DNA from: Porticoccaceae bacterium
GTDB taxonomy: Bacteria; Pseudomonadota; Gammaproteobacteria; Pseudomonadales; Porticoccaceae
Assembly (NCBI GenBank): GCA_029248755.1
Contig: JAQWIR010000007.1
Location: 29,166 to 93,165 of the forward strand
Length of the DNA: 64,000 bases
Direction: 5' to 3'
Shown: positions 20,449-29,688 of the stretch, one piece after another
How positions within the stretch are numbered: the stretch's first letter is position 1
Layout of the letters: every line of letters starts with the position of its first letter
Notes under the pieces: model-generated
Databases searched by the model: none
What the model was told of the DNA's origin: nothing
The model's input: only the letters and a program-made list of their open reading frames with translations
Made by a program: the position numbers and the translations under genes

Positions 20449-21939
20449 GTGTCTAATCAACCCGTTAAAAAAGTAGTCATTGTAGGTGGTGGAACTGCCG
20501 GCTGGATGGCTGCTGCTGCAATTTCAAAATTAATTGGTAAAAATATAGAGGTCAGCCTTATTGAATCTGACGCTATAGGCACAGTAGGTGTGGGTGAGGC
20601 AACCATACCTACCATGATTACCCTTCATCGACTGTTAAAAATAGATGAGCGTGATTTTATGAAATCTGTTCAGGGTACCTTCAAGCTCGGTATCTCGTTT
20701 GAGAACTGGAAAAATGTGAATGAAAATTATATCCACTCTTTTGGTTTTACCGGAAAAGATTGCTGGGCTGCCGGTTTTCAGCATTTTTGGCTTAAAGGAA
20801 AAGAGCAGGGCATCAGTTTTGAATTTGGCGATTACTGCAATGAGTTACAAGCGGCAAAACAGAATAAATTCGCCGTGATACCGCAAAATGGCCTTAACTA
20901 TGCTTTTCATATGGATGCAGGACTCTATGCTAATTATTTGCGAAAAATTGCAGAAAAAAATAATTGTAAACGTATAGAGGGCATGATTACTGAGGTGGTA
21001 ACTGACCCTCAGACAGGAAATATAAGCCATGTTAATCTAGAGTCTGGTCAAACTATAGAAGGTGATCTATTTGTCGATTGTAGTGGTTTTATGGGGTTAT
21101 TAATCGATAAGGCGTTACATACAGGATACGATGATTGGTCCCACTATCTACCCTGTGATAGCGCAGTGGCAGTTCAGACCCAATCTGTTGCAGAGCCAAT
21201 TCCTTACACAAGATCCATTGCCAGAGATGCCGGTTGGCAATGGCGAATACCCCTTCAGCATCGCGTAGGTAATGGCTTGGTTTTCTGTAGTAAGTATTTA
21301 ACTGACGAGCAGGCAACCCAAACCCTGCTTGATAATATTGAAGGCGAGCCTCTTACCAAACCCCGGATTATAAAATTCCGAACTGGACAGCGGCACCAGC
21401 ATTGGAACAAAAATTGTATAGCCTTAGGTCTTGCAGCGGGATTTTTAGAGCCCCTAGAATCAACGAGTATTCATCTTATTCAGCGTGGAATAATAAGATT
21501 GCTACAATTGTTCCCTACTCAAGGTATCAGTCAGACAGATGTGGATGAATTTAATGCTCAAATGAAAGAAGAGTTCTTAAATGTAAGAGACTTTATCGTA
21601 CTCCACTATCATGTGACAGAGCGAGAAGATACGCCATTTTGGCGGCACTGTAAGAGCATGCAAATACCTGAAACTCTAGCCCATAGGATTGAGCTATTCA
21701 AAGAATCTGGGCGAATCTTTCAAAAGGATAATGATGTTTTTGCTGAAAACTCATGGTCTCAAGTTATGCTGGGTCAAGGCATAATGCCCGAGCAATATCA
21801 TCCAATTGTCAATATGATGAGTGATAATGAGCTAGAAAATTTTCTTCATGGAATCAAGGGTGCTGTGGACAATATGGTTGACCAGCTGCCGACGCACCAG
21901 CAGTTTATTGATAGCTACTGTAAAGCACCCTCGATGTAA
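20449..21939 (+). CDS. Flavin-dependent tryptophan-halogenase family protein (GTG start)
   Basis: GGGTAGWMAAAAI; VGEATIPTM; TFKLGISFENW; GWQWRIPLQHR (canonical WxWxIP). Confidence 0.92.
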   Translation: MSNQPVKKVVIVGGGTAGWMAAAAISKLIGKNIEVSLIESDAIGTVGVGEATIPTMITLHRLLKIDERDFMKSVQGTFKLGISFENWKNVNENYIHSFGFTGKDCWAAGFQHFWLKGKEQGISFEFGDYCNELQAAKQNKFAVIPQNGLNYAFHMDAGLYANYLRKIAEKNNCKRIEGMITEVVTDPQTGNISHVNLESGQTIEGDLFVDCSGFMGLLIDKALHTGYDDWSHYLPCDSAVAVQTQSVAEPIPYTRSIARDAGWQWRIPLQHRVGNGLVFCSKYLTDEQATQTLLDNIEGEPLTKPRIIKFRTGQRHQHWNKNCIALGLAAGFLEPLESTSIHLIQRGIIRLLQLFPTQGISQTDVDEFNAQMKEEFLNVRDFIVLHYHVTEREDTPFWRHCKSMQIPETLAHRIELFKESGRIFQKDNDVFAENSWSQVMLGQGIMPEQYHPIVNMMSDNELENFLHGIKGAVDNMVDQLPTHQQFIDSYCKAPSM

Positions 21940-21950
21940 TCCAGTTGTAA

Positions 21951-22958
21951 TTATTTAAGCTTTTCAGCCAAGAAATTTCGCACCTTAGTTTCTTGCTCTG
22001 GACTGAGCTCAGTTACTACGTCTTTTAATTTAGGTGGCAAGTGTTCAGATGGATTATCTGTTGTCTTAAACACATAATAGTTAAAGAAATTTCTCCACGC
22101 CTCGCGTTTTGTCTTATCTAGATTAGCAATACTCAACATACTGTGTAAAAGGCTGTCATTAGGTGAGAGGCTGCCTTGATGGCTTCCTCCCCACCAATAA
22201 TTAACCAAGATATTGAATGTATCTAAAGACTCCACACCGTGCCACCAAAGAGCAGGGATAAAAACTACATCGCCGGGTTCTAAAGTGCCCTCAAAGCCAG
22301 CTTGAAGAGCATCCTTATACTTAGGATAGCGTTTAAAATCTGGATCTTTCATGTCCACCATACTAACCGGAACTCCTGCCGGTGCGCTAAGTGTGGGGCC
22401 AGGATAAAGATTGTTAATTTGCTCGGGGGGGAATAGAGTGAATTTTCTTTTCCCGGCAACTACACAGGCTAAATTATCATGAATATCATAATGTGGGGCT
22501 ACCGTCGCTTGATTACCCACCCACATAGTAGGTTCAGCTGAGGTGTCTAAAAGCGGCTGCGGATGAAGAGCTTTATAGTCTGGCATCACTTGGCTCAGTG
22601 GTATCGCCTGTAATGCAATAGCATGGGGAGTTTGATTGTCTTTAATAGCTAAAAGGCGTTCTAAGCCGATAGTAAGAGTGACATCAGCACGCTGAAAATT
22701 AATATCTGTAAGATCATCGGAATAAAAAAACCGCCCCTTAATATCTGGCGATCCCACTAGAGCAGGGACTATGGTATCAGTGTCAAAAGACTTGAGATAA
22801 TCAACAACCATCTCAGGTGATTTTTTTGCCGCCTGAACTGTTGGCCAATCAGACACTAAGGATCTGATAATGGCCGGTTGATTTAGAGAGATTATCTCAT
22901 TTTGAAAGCGAGCATAATCCACATTGTCCCAAACTCGAATATCCTGCAAAGTTATCAC
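21951..22958 (-). CDS. Cupin-like (JmjC-type) protein
   Basis: IIRSLVSDWPTVQ; APHYDIHDNLACVVAGKRKFTLFPPEQ; LEPGDVVFIPALWWHGVESL. GTG start. Confidence 0.85.
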   Translation of the reverse strand: MITLQDIRVWDNVDYARFQNEIISLNQPAIIRSLVSDWPTVQAAKKSPEMVVDYLKSFDTDTIVPALVGSPDIKGRFFYSDDLTDINFQRADVTLTIGLERLLAIKDNQTPHAIALQAIPLSQVMPDYKALHPQPLLDTSAEPTMWVGNQATVAPHYDIHDNLACVVAGKRKFTLFPPEQINNLYPGPTLSAPAGVPVSMVDMKDPDFKRYPKYKDALQAGFEGTLEPGDVVFIPALWWHGVESLDTFNILVNYWWGGSHQGSLSPNDSLLHSMLSIANLDKTKREAWRNFFNYYVFKTTDNPSEHLPPKLKDVVTELSPEQETKVRNFLAEKLK

Positions 22959-23024
22959 CTAAAGGGTTTCTGTCGCTATTTAATAAGTTTTGAATTATGG
23001 CAGAAAATCTAAAAAATTGTGTAT

Positions 23025-24551
23025 TTATTGTGAAGCCTGATCAAGTATCCAAATTTTTAGGTTGGACATCTTTTTGTTGTCTTCATTGATTAAAAATCGA
23101 ACCAAAATAAAATATATATCTAAATCAAACTTATCGTCCGCCTTAAAGTTGGTATTAGACTGCTGAGAAAGTGACGGGTTATTATTAGAGACCTGATAGC
23201 CCAAATCATAAATATCCTCTGCTACATCCAATTTTTTTATATAGCGCCAGTGGTCAATGATATGAAAAGCGGGTTCCCCTTGTGGGTTGGATTCTTCAAT
23301 CATAATGGCATTTTGATAGGGCCAGGCTTGAATCTGATAGCGCTGTATAGCTGATGTTAATCGTTCATTGTAATGTTCTGGAGCTTCTGCCCCGTGGCAA
23401 GCTCCAAGGCATTTTTTAAGCTGACTTCGAAAGCACGGCTTTCCCTGTTTGTGAGTTTTTTCTAAACCAATAAGTTGATGGCATAAAAAATACTGGTCAG
23501 CCAATTTTTCTAATTGAATTGAAGCCTGTCTTGGTGACCTAAATAGTCCAAATTGCTGCTCTGATGGATCGGTTGAAGAAACCGCTTCAGTGGCTAGTCG
23601 TAAATAGCCGCTCTCATCTAACGTTGATTTATACTGGTAAAGTTTTCTGGTTTTTCTCAATCGACGATTATACAAAGGAGAGAGCGCTTTGATTTGATGG
23701 CTTTCTCTGATTTGTGCGCCAAAATCACTGGGGGTGGTTTCAAAGTTCACATGAGCGGTTTTTTGGCACATCTGAAATTCTTTAGAATTCGTGTAGTCTG
23801 CCGAAAAATGACTTAAGACGCGATTGCGAAGATTAATACTTTTACCCACATAAAGTAGTTCGCCATTCTGTGCATAAAAATAATAGACGCCTGCAGTATT
23901 GGGAATGTTATTAACCTCATCAGGGTCTAATAGTGGCGGAAGAGAGGTACGTTTTAATAATTGCTTACAACAAGCCTCAATTTCTTGGGGTGAATAAATA
24001 CTAGAGGTTTTAACAAAAAAACCATACACCATTTGAGCGTCATCAAGAGCGCGATGGCGATTATCAATATTTAAATCAAAACGTTTGATAATTTCTGATA
24101 GGCCATGTCGCTTAAATTGTGGATATAGATTTCGGCTTAATTTAACCGAGCACAGGGGCTTTGCATTGTAGTTAACACCAATACGGCTAAATTCACTTTT
24201 TAGAAAGCTGTAATCAAATCTAGCGTTATGTGCAACTAAGGTTCTATTTTCTAGTAATTCGTGTAATTTATCGGCAATTTCAGAGAATTTAGGCGCATTA
24301 TTAAGCATATTTGGCTTAATGCCTGTTAGCTTTTGAATAAAGTTAGGAACAATGGTTTCAGGGTTGATAAATGATTGCCATGTCTCAATTAAGCGGCCAT
24401 CCTCAATAACCAGCAATCCGATTTCTATAATTCTGTGGTACTTAGCTCTACCGCCAGTGGTTTCACAGTCGAGTATCACCATCCTATCTGGAAATCCTGC
24501 AGATAATGAGTGGTTAATACTGTCGTTTTGGTTAAGCCAATTTAGTTGCAT
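23025..24551 (-). CDS. DnaQ-like 3'-5' exonuclease fused to UvrC-type GIY-YIG nuclease domain
   Basis: N-terminal VILDCETTGG...AHNARFDYSFLKSEF...HRALDDAQMVYGFF; then NTAGVYYFYAQNGELLYVGKSINLRNRVLSHFSADY (GIY-YIG). Confidence 0.88.
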   Translation of the reverse strand: MQLNWLNQNDSINHSLSAGFPDRMVILDCETTGGRAKYHRIIEIGLLVIEDGRLIETWQSFINPETIVPNFIQKLTGIKPNMLNNAPKFSEIADKLHELLENRTLVAHNARFDYSFLKSEFSRIGVNYNAKPLCSVKLSRNLYPQFKRHGLSEIIKRFDLNIDNRHRALDDAQMVYGFFVKTSSIYSPQEIEACCKQLLKRTSLPPLLDPDEVNNIPNTAGVYYFYAQNGELLYVGKSINLRNRVLSHFSADYTNSKEFQMCQKTAHVNFETTPSDFGAQIRESHQIKALSPLYNRRLRKTRKLYQYKSTLDESGYLRLATEAVSSTDPSEQQFGLFRSPRQASIQLEKLADQYFLCHQLIGLEKTHKQGKPCFRSQLKKCLGACHGAEAPEHYNERLTSAIQRYQIQAWPYQNAIMIEESNPQGEPAFHIIDHWRYIKKLDVAEDIYDLGYQVSNNNPSLSQQSNTNFKADDKFDLDIYFILVRFLINEDNKKMSNLKIWILDQASQ

Positions 24552-24632
24552 TGAGTTATTTTTTTATGGAGTCAGAGCTACTATGTACGCAAAATTGTGC
24601 TGTGAATATCAATTTTAAACAGAAAAGGTGAT

Positions 24633-25571
24633 TTATCGGCGGTTGGCTTTAGTTTTTCTTTTGCGGGCGGCTTTTTCTTCAATGCGGCGTTTTTCAAGCG
24701 CTTCTTTTTCTGCTTTCATTACTTCCACCTGCTGTAATTCTCTATCAATAACCTCTGGCGTTTCCAGCGTCATTGGGCCAAGTTTGCCATCTCTTAATTC
24801 ATTGATAAAAATGGTTGAAGCACGCTCAAAATCAATTCGTTTGCCACCGCGCAAACAGCCGCGCTGCTTACCTATTATTTCTAACAATTCTGTTTCTGTT
24901 TGTGGCATTTCACTCAGATTAAAGCGATTTTTTAAATACTCTGGATACTGAGCTAGGCAAAAGTCTGCCGCAAAATAGGCCACATCCTCATAGCTCATTG
25001 CAGTATCTTTAATAGCCCCTGTAGTAGCTAATCTGTAACTACTATTGGGGTGATCTATCTTGGGCCATAAAATCCCTGGGGTATCCAACAGCATAATACC
25101 ATTGCGAAGATTAATACGCTGCTGCCCCTTAGTGATTGCCGGTTCATCCCCTGTATTAGCAATATGTTTGCCCGCTAGGCAATTAATAAGGGTAGATTTA
25201 CCTACATTGGGAATGCCCGTCACCATGGCAAGGGTATTACGCTCAGTTTGTTGAGGATAAAGCTTATTAATTAAATCTATAACCTGCACACTGGGATCAG
25301 TATTTAGCAAATCTAAAGCCATAGACTTAGTATTATTTTGCTGTTCAAAATAACTTTGCCACTGTTTGGTAATAGCCGGATCCGCAAGATCCAACTTGGT
25401 CAATAATTTGATCCGAGGTTTTTCAGTGCAAAGGGTTTGAATAAACGGATTAGAGCTACTATAAGGAATACGCGCATCAAGCACTTCGATGACAAGGTTA
25501 ACTTGAGGCAATGCCTCAGTCATTTCCTTGCTAGCTTTGTACATATGGCCTGGATACCATTGAATTGCCAT
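24633..25571 (-). CDS. ylqF: Ribosome biogenesis GTPase YlqF/RbgA
   Basis: IQWYPGHMYKASKEM; circularly permuted G motifs TKLDLAD, GIPNVGKSTL, DTPGILWPK. Confidence 0.93.
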   Translation of the reverse strand: MAIQWYPGHMYKASKEMTEALPQVNLVIEVLDARIPYSSSNPFIQTLCTEKPRIKLLTKLDLADPAITKQWQSYFEQQNNTKSMALDLLNTDPSVQVIDLINKLYPQQTERNTLAMVTGIPNVGKSTLINCLAGKHIANTGDEPAITKGQQRINLRNGIMLLDTPGILWPKIDHPNSSYRLATTGAIKDTAMSYEDVAYFAADFCLAQYPEYLKNRFNLSEMPQTETELLEIIGKQRGCLRGGKRIDFERASTIFINELRDGKLGPMTLETPEVIDRELQQVEVMKAEKEALEKRRIEEKAARKRKTKANRR

Positions 25572-25655
25572 AGGGCGCTAATCTCTAGTGTTGAAATCAA
25601 AAAAAATTATTCTAACATGGTTGGCAGGCAAACTAACTTCTAAAGAGATAAATTC

Positions 25656-25844
25656 CTAAAAGCCCAAATCTTCTTGAGCGACGCGTACAGTAATATGATC
25701 GCCCTGAATGTCAGTGTTGACTAAAATGGGTTGGCAGCAGACAGAACAATCTTCGGTATAAGTCTGGGATTCAGAGGGATCAACCAATAACGTGATGATT
25801 TCCCAGCAGAAGGGGCAGGTTATTTGCTCTTCATGTAAAAACAT
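25656..25844 (-). CDS. CPXCG motif-containing cysteine-rich protein
   Basis: 62 aa, ITCPFCWEIITLLVDPSESQTYTEDCSVCCQPI. Confidence 0.85.
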   Translation of the reverse strand: MFLHEEQITCPFCWEIITLLVDPSESQTYTEDCSVCCQPILVNTDIQGDHITVRVAQEDLGF

Positions 25845-25882
25845 AGGTTTTGGCCATTAGTACTAAAGCTACGCAATCAAGT

Positions 25883-26890
25883 TTAGTTAGTCTGGAGCGG
25901 TGCTTTTCGTAGACTATCTAAATTAGAACTACCAGTTAAAAACATCGTCCAGCGAAGTTGCTCTTTAAGCACAGTAATTTTTTCTATAACAGCTTCAGTC
26001 GATTCCAATGCAGGCGCTAAGAATGGCTGAGCCAGAGCAGATACGTTTGCTCCAAGCCGAATGCAACGTGCTACATCCAACCCATTTCTTACGCCACCAG
26101 AACCAATAAGGTTTAGATTTGGACAGACTTGTTTAACAGCGGGCAAAAGCTCTATGGTATCCATTCCCCAGTCAATAAAAGGCTCTGCAATTTTCTTTTC
26201 CTGAGCTATTTGATTACGCGCCATTTCAATACTTGCCCAGTTGGTGCCTCCACGACCAGCGACCTCAATCCACTTAATACCACCATTGGCCAACCTTTTA
26301 GCACAGCTAGGCCCAATGCCTGCACCTACTTCTTTGACTATGACTGGAACCGATAATTTATCGGAACAGTGGTAGATTGATTCTAAAACTTGTTTCCAGT
26401 CGCGATCGCCACCCTGCTGTACCAATTCTTGCAGTGGATTAATATGAATAACCAATGCATTTGCCGCAACAGCATCTACTGCTTTTTGGGCAAAAGTTAA
26501 TCCCAATTGTTGAAGCTGTGTGGCCCCAATATTTCCTAGCAATAAAGCTGATGGGGCATACTGCCTAACTGTTTGTGGCTGATTTTGTTCAAGCGCAGCA
26601 CGTTGTGAGCCCAATGCCATTGGGATACCACAGGCTTCAGCCGCTTCAGCTAAATGACGGTTAATAATATCGCCTTTATCACAGCCGCCAGTCATAGCGC
26701 CAATCATAATCGGAGCACTTATACTTTGGTCTAAAAAGTAACTATTAATATCAATATCAGTCACAGCGACTTCAGGTAATGCGTTGTGCTCAAAGCGAAT
26801 ATTATCAAACGTTGAAAGCGCATGGCTTTGATGCTCGGACTTAAGCGCCAACTCAATATGGTCAGCTTTGCGATTAATAATATCAGTCAT
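25883..26890 (-). CDS. fni: Type 2 isopentenyl-diphosphate delta-isomerase (FMN)
   Basis: RKADHIELAL, GAMTGGC, GSQRAALE, VKEVGAGI, EVAGRGGTNWASIE, GSGGVRNGLDVA. Confidence 0.95.
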   Translation of the reverse strand: MTDIINRKADHIELALKSEHQSHALSTFDNIRFEHNALPEVAVTDIDINSYFLDQSISAPIMIGAMTGGCDKGDIINRHLAEAAEACGIPMALGSQRAALEQNQPQTVRQYAPSALLLGNIGATQLQQLGLTFAQKAVDAVAANALVIHINPLQELVQQGGDRDWKQVLESIYHCSDKLSVPVIVKEVGAGIGPSCAKRLANGGIKWIEVAGRGGTNWASIEMARNQIAQEKKIAEPFIDWGMDTIELLPAVKQVCPNLNLIGSGGVRNGLDVARCIRLGANVSALAQPFLAPALESTEAVIEKITVLKEQLRWTMFLTGSSNLDSLRKAPLQTN

Positions 26891-27684
26891 AATAAAGACC
26901 GCCGTTTATCCAAATAATCCACTAAAACCATATGTGGCCAAGTCAGTGCAGCCAGCCCAATAAAAGTGAGCTGTAATAAAATATCGCTTAAAGATCCACT
27001 TAGATAAAACACAAATATCCCCGCGCTTGCCCAAGATAGCAACGTATAAACAATAGCCTCTCGAGCTGCGCTTAATCGTTTATCCTCTTCTAAGCTATGC
27101 CATAGGCGCACAGTGTGTCCACGGCTGTGCCATAGGCAAAAATACAGAGCAAAACTTATTAAGGGAGGTAGTGATAAAGCAATAAGGATCATTGCCATAA
27201 GACCTACCAGGGGTTTCCCATACTGCTTTTTATACAAAGCAAAGAAACAATAGCCAATAAAGCCTACAAGCCACAGAATAAAAAATACCTGAATGACAGA
27301 CAACAATAAATCAGCTTCGTTGGCACCAATAAGAATAGCAAAAATAGGCTTTACTGCTTCTGGATTTAAACTTGGAATAGCAATAGGTACTAGACCACCA
27401 TGAGCCAGCCAAGGTAGCCAGTCTGTGCCAACTTCGGCAATATCACTTGCGCCAAAATGGTAGCCAGAAATGATTAGAAATAGGCCTAGACTTACAAGAG
27501 GAAACCACCACCAGAGTAAAGCAATAATAGCGGCCATAGATACATAAGCTAGATGAAATAAAACCCATGATAGCGAACCGTGCATTGACCAGCCGTTTCG
27601 TCGCGCAATAGCGGCATCAAAACCTCCATGAGGCACGCCGAACAGAAATATGGCGGCCAATGCCGCAAAATCCCAGCTGGTCAT
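26887..27684 (-). CDS. blh: Brp/Blh family beta-carotene 15,15'-dioxygenase (retinal synthesis)
   Basis: FLFGVPHGGFDAAIARR, ISGYHFGASDIAE, FCLWHSRGHT; multi-TM; 4-bp overlaps with crtY and fni. Confidence 0.92.
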   Translation of the reverse strand: MTSWDFAALAAIFLFGVPHGGFDAAIARRNGWSMHGSLSWVLFHLAYVSMAAIIALLWWWFPLVSLGLFLIISGYHFGASDIAEVGTDWLPWLAHGGLVPIAIPSLNPEAVKPIFAILIGANEADLLLSVIQVFFILWLVGFIGYCFFALYKKQYGKPLVGLMAMILIALSLPPLISFALYFCLWHSRGHTVRLWHSLEEDKRLSAAREAIVYTLLSWASAGIFVFYLSGSLSDILLQLTFIGLAALTWPHMVLVDYLDKRRSLL

Positions 27685-28805
27685 AATCGAAACACCTGAG
27701 TTAAAAACGGTAATTTAGGCATAGCTAAGATAACTTTTATCCAATCTTTTATTGTTGCTTTGCCTAGCATAAAGCGAGAAAAACCCTCGGCATCAAGAGC
27801 ACCAGCAGTTTTCATCATAAGCGTAACGCCCAATGATGGTTCAGCAACAAGCACACGGTTATAAATTTTATCCAATGTATTAATAGTGCCCGAGATCACT
27901 TGGGGTATACGATAGTCACCCTTTTCAATATTTGATGCAAGTTGATTGATCTGTGATTGAATATGGGTAAAAGCATAGCCAGAAGATAGTCTGATCGCAC
28001 CACTAGATGTTCCAATCCGGGATAAAGATGTGTCTTTAGGTGTGGTTTCATGCATTGGTATAATGCCGAGTTCTTCTCTGGTTATTTCTTCAATCTCAAT
28101 AGATTGTCCATCAAGCCATTGATAGATTGCCTGTTTATACCAGTCCACCGGTTCGATGGTTGTAGAAATCATGGTCGATTCTATTAATAGGCTTCGATCA
28201 GAAAAGGGTAGGGCATAGATAAAATGTAGTCCCCTAGACTGATCGACTCTAAAGTCCATCAATGTAGCGATTTCAATATCCTTTAGAGGTTTTTTGGTGC
28301 GAATTTCTATACCTAAAAAATGCTGCTTAAGACCCGCTTTATGCATTTTTGCTGGGCGTGAGTCAAAAATATGATCTGCATAATACTGTTGCCCAGAGGC
28401 AGTAAAGGTTCCGCCTGAACCATTACTAATAATGTTTTCTGCAGTTTCTCTAACCAAACCTACATTTGGCGAAAGTTGTTGTTCACAATAATGCAAATAG
28501 TCTGCCGAGCTTAGACTCGTGTAATAATACTCATTACTATTGTGTAAAATCTCATGATTATGATCCACTAATCGCCATTGCTTCCAGCGCCCTCTGGTAG
28601 CAGAGGCTATATCTTTTTGATCGTTCCCAGTTGCCCATAATGCCCAACTTACGTCTCGATCTTCAGGAGTTTTGGGCTCAAAAACTAATGCATTTTGATG
28701 CTTGAGTTTAGAGGCCAATGTTATACCCGCATTACCACCACCAATAATAGCAATATCAGTTTTGATAATGTCAGGGCTCTGGCTAGTTGGTATCGACACC
28801 CGCAA
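27681..28805 (-). CDS. crtY: Lycopene beta-cyclase
   Basis: DIAIIGGGNAGITLA, YADHIFDSRPAKMHKAGLKQHFLGIEI, FIYALPFSDRSLLIESTMIS. Confidence 0.92.
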   Translation of the reverse strand: MRVSIPTSQSPDIIKTDIAIIGGGNAGITLASKLKHQNALVFEPKTPEDRDVSWALWATGNDQKDIASATRGRWKQWRLVDHNHEILHNSNEYYYTSLSSADYLHYCEQQLSPNVGLVRETAENIISNGSGGTFTASGQQYYADHIFDSRPAKMHKAGLKQHFLGIEIRTKKPLKDIEIATLMDFRVDQSRGLHFIYALPFSDRSLLIESTMISTTIEPVDWYKQAIYQWLDGQSIEIEEITREELGIIPMHETTPKDTSLSRIGTSSGAIRLSSGYAFTHIQSQINQLASNIEKGDYRIPQVISGTINTLDKIYNRVLVAEPSLGVTLMMKTAGALDAEGFSRFMLGKATIKDWIKVILAMPKLPFLTQVFRL

Positions 28806-29685
28806 GCCCCTGAAGTGATTGATGTAATTTTGACTGATGGGTTGGTACTTTCTTTGGTCTTAAATCCACCAGACTATAAATACTAAGAAAGATTTTTTCT
28901 ATTTTATGAACCACAACTCTTCCCTTCCACCAAGATAGGTTGCGTCGTTTTAATAAGACCCCTATTTGGCGGTACACTCGCAGAGCTACAGTAATAGAAA
29001 AGCGTGAGCGAAAGGGCAAAAGCTGAATGCCTAATAGAGCGCTTTTATAATACTCATCTGAAAGATTTAATAATTTTTCAATCGCCTCTGCAGTAGGTTG
29101 ACGGCAGGGTATATCACTAGTGGCAAGATCAGTTGCAGAAAAATTAACCCAGGTTTCTGGCAAATATCTACGACCCATTTTTGCATCCTCAAGCACATCG
29201 CGCGCAATATTAGTCAATTGCATAGCGATACCAAGATCAATTGCAAAATGATCAGCACGGGGGTGCTGACAGTCAAGAATTCTACACATCATAAGGCCAA
29301 CAGTTCCAGCCACAGCATGACAGTACCTTAGTAGATCAGCCTCAACTTTTACTGCAGTAGGCTGTTGGTCAAGTAGCATGCCATCCAAAAGCTCAGTGGC
29401 TGCGTTCATGGGGATATTAACTTCAGATGCTAGCTCAAGAAAAGCGTCGACCTCAGGCCCAGCCGTCAGGCGATCACCCTTTAGGCAAGCACTAATATCG
29501 GCCAGAGTTTCATGGCGATGGGGTAAATCACCATCGGCAATATCATCTACAAAGCGACAAAATTCATAAAGTCTAGCGGCGCGATTAGCTAGTTTTTGAC
29601 CGAGAAAAAGGCTTGCCCAATAAAATGATTTACCATGACGAGCAAGTACTTGCTTTGATGACTGGTTTGTTTGAGCAACATCCAT
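28783..29685 (-). CDS. crtB: Phytoene synthase
   Basis: SFYWASLFLGQKLANRAARLYEFCRFVDDIAD; AMQLTNIARDVLEDAKMGRRYLP. Confidence 0.95.
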   Translation of the reverse strand: MDVAQTNQSSKQVLARHGKSFYWASLFLGQKLANRAARLYEFCRFVDDIADGDLPHRHETLADISACLKGDRLTAGPEVDAFLELASEVNIPMNAATELLDGMLLDQQPTAVKVEADLLRYCHAVAGTVGLMMCRILDCQHPRADHFAIDLGIAMQLTNIARDVLEDAKMGRRYLPETWVNFSATDLATSDIPCRQPTAEAIEKLLNLSDEYYKSALLGIQLLPFRSRFSITVALRVYRQIGVLLKRRNLSWWKGRVVVHKIEKIFLSIYSLVDLRPKKVPTHQSKLHQSLQGLAGVDTN

Positions 29686-29688
29686 GAT

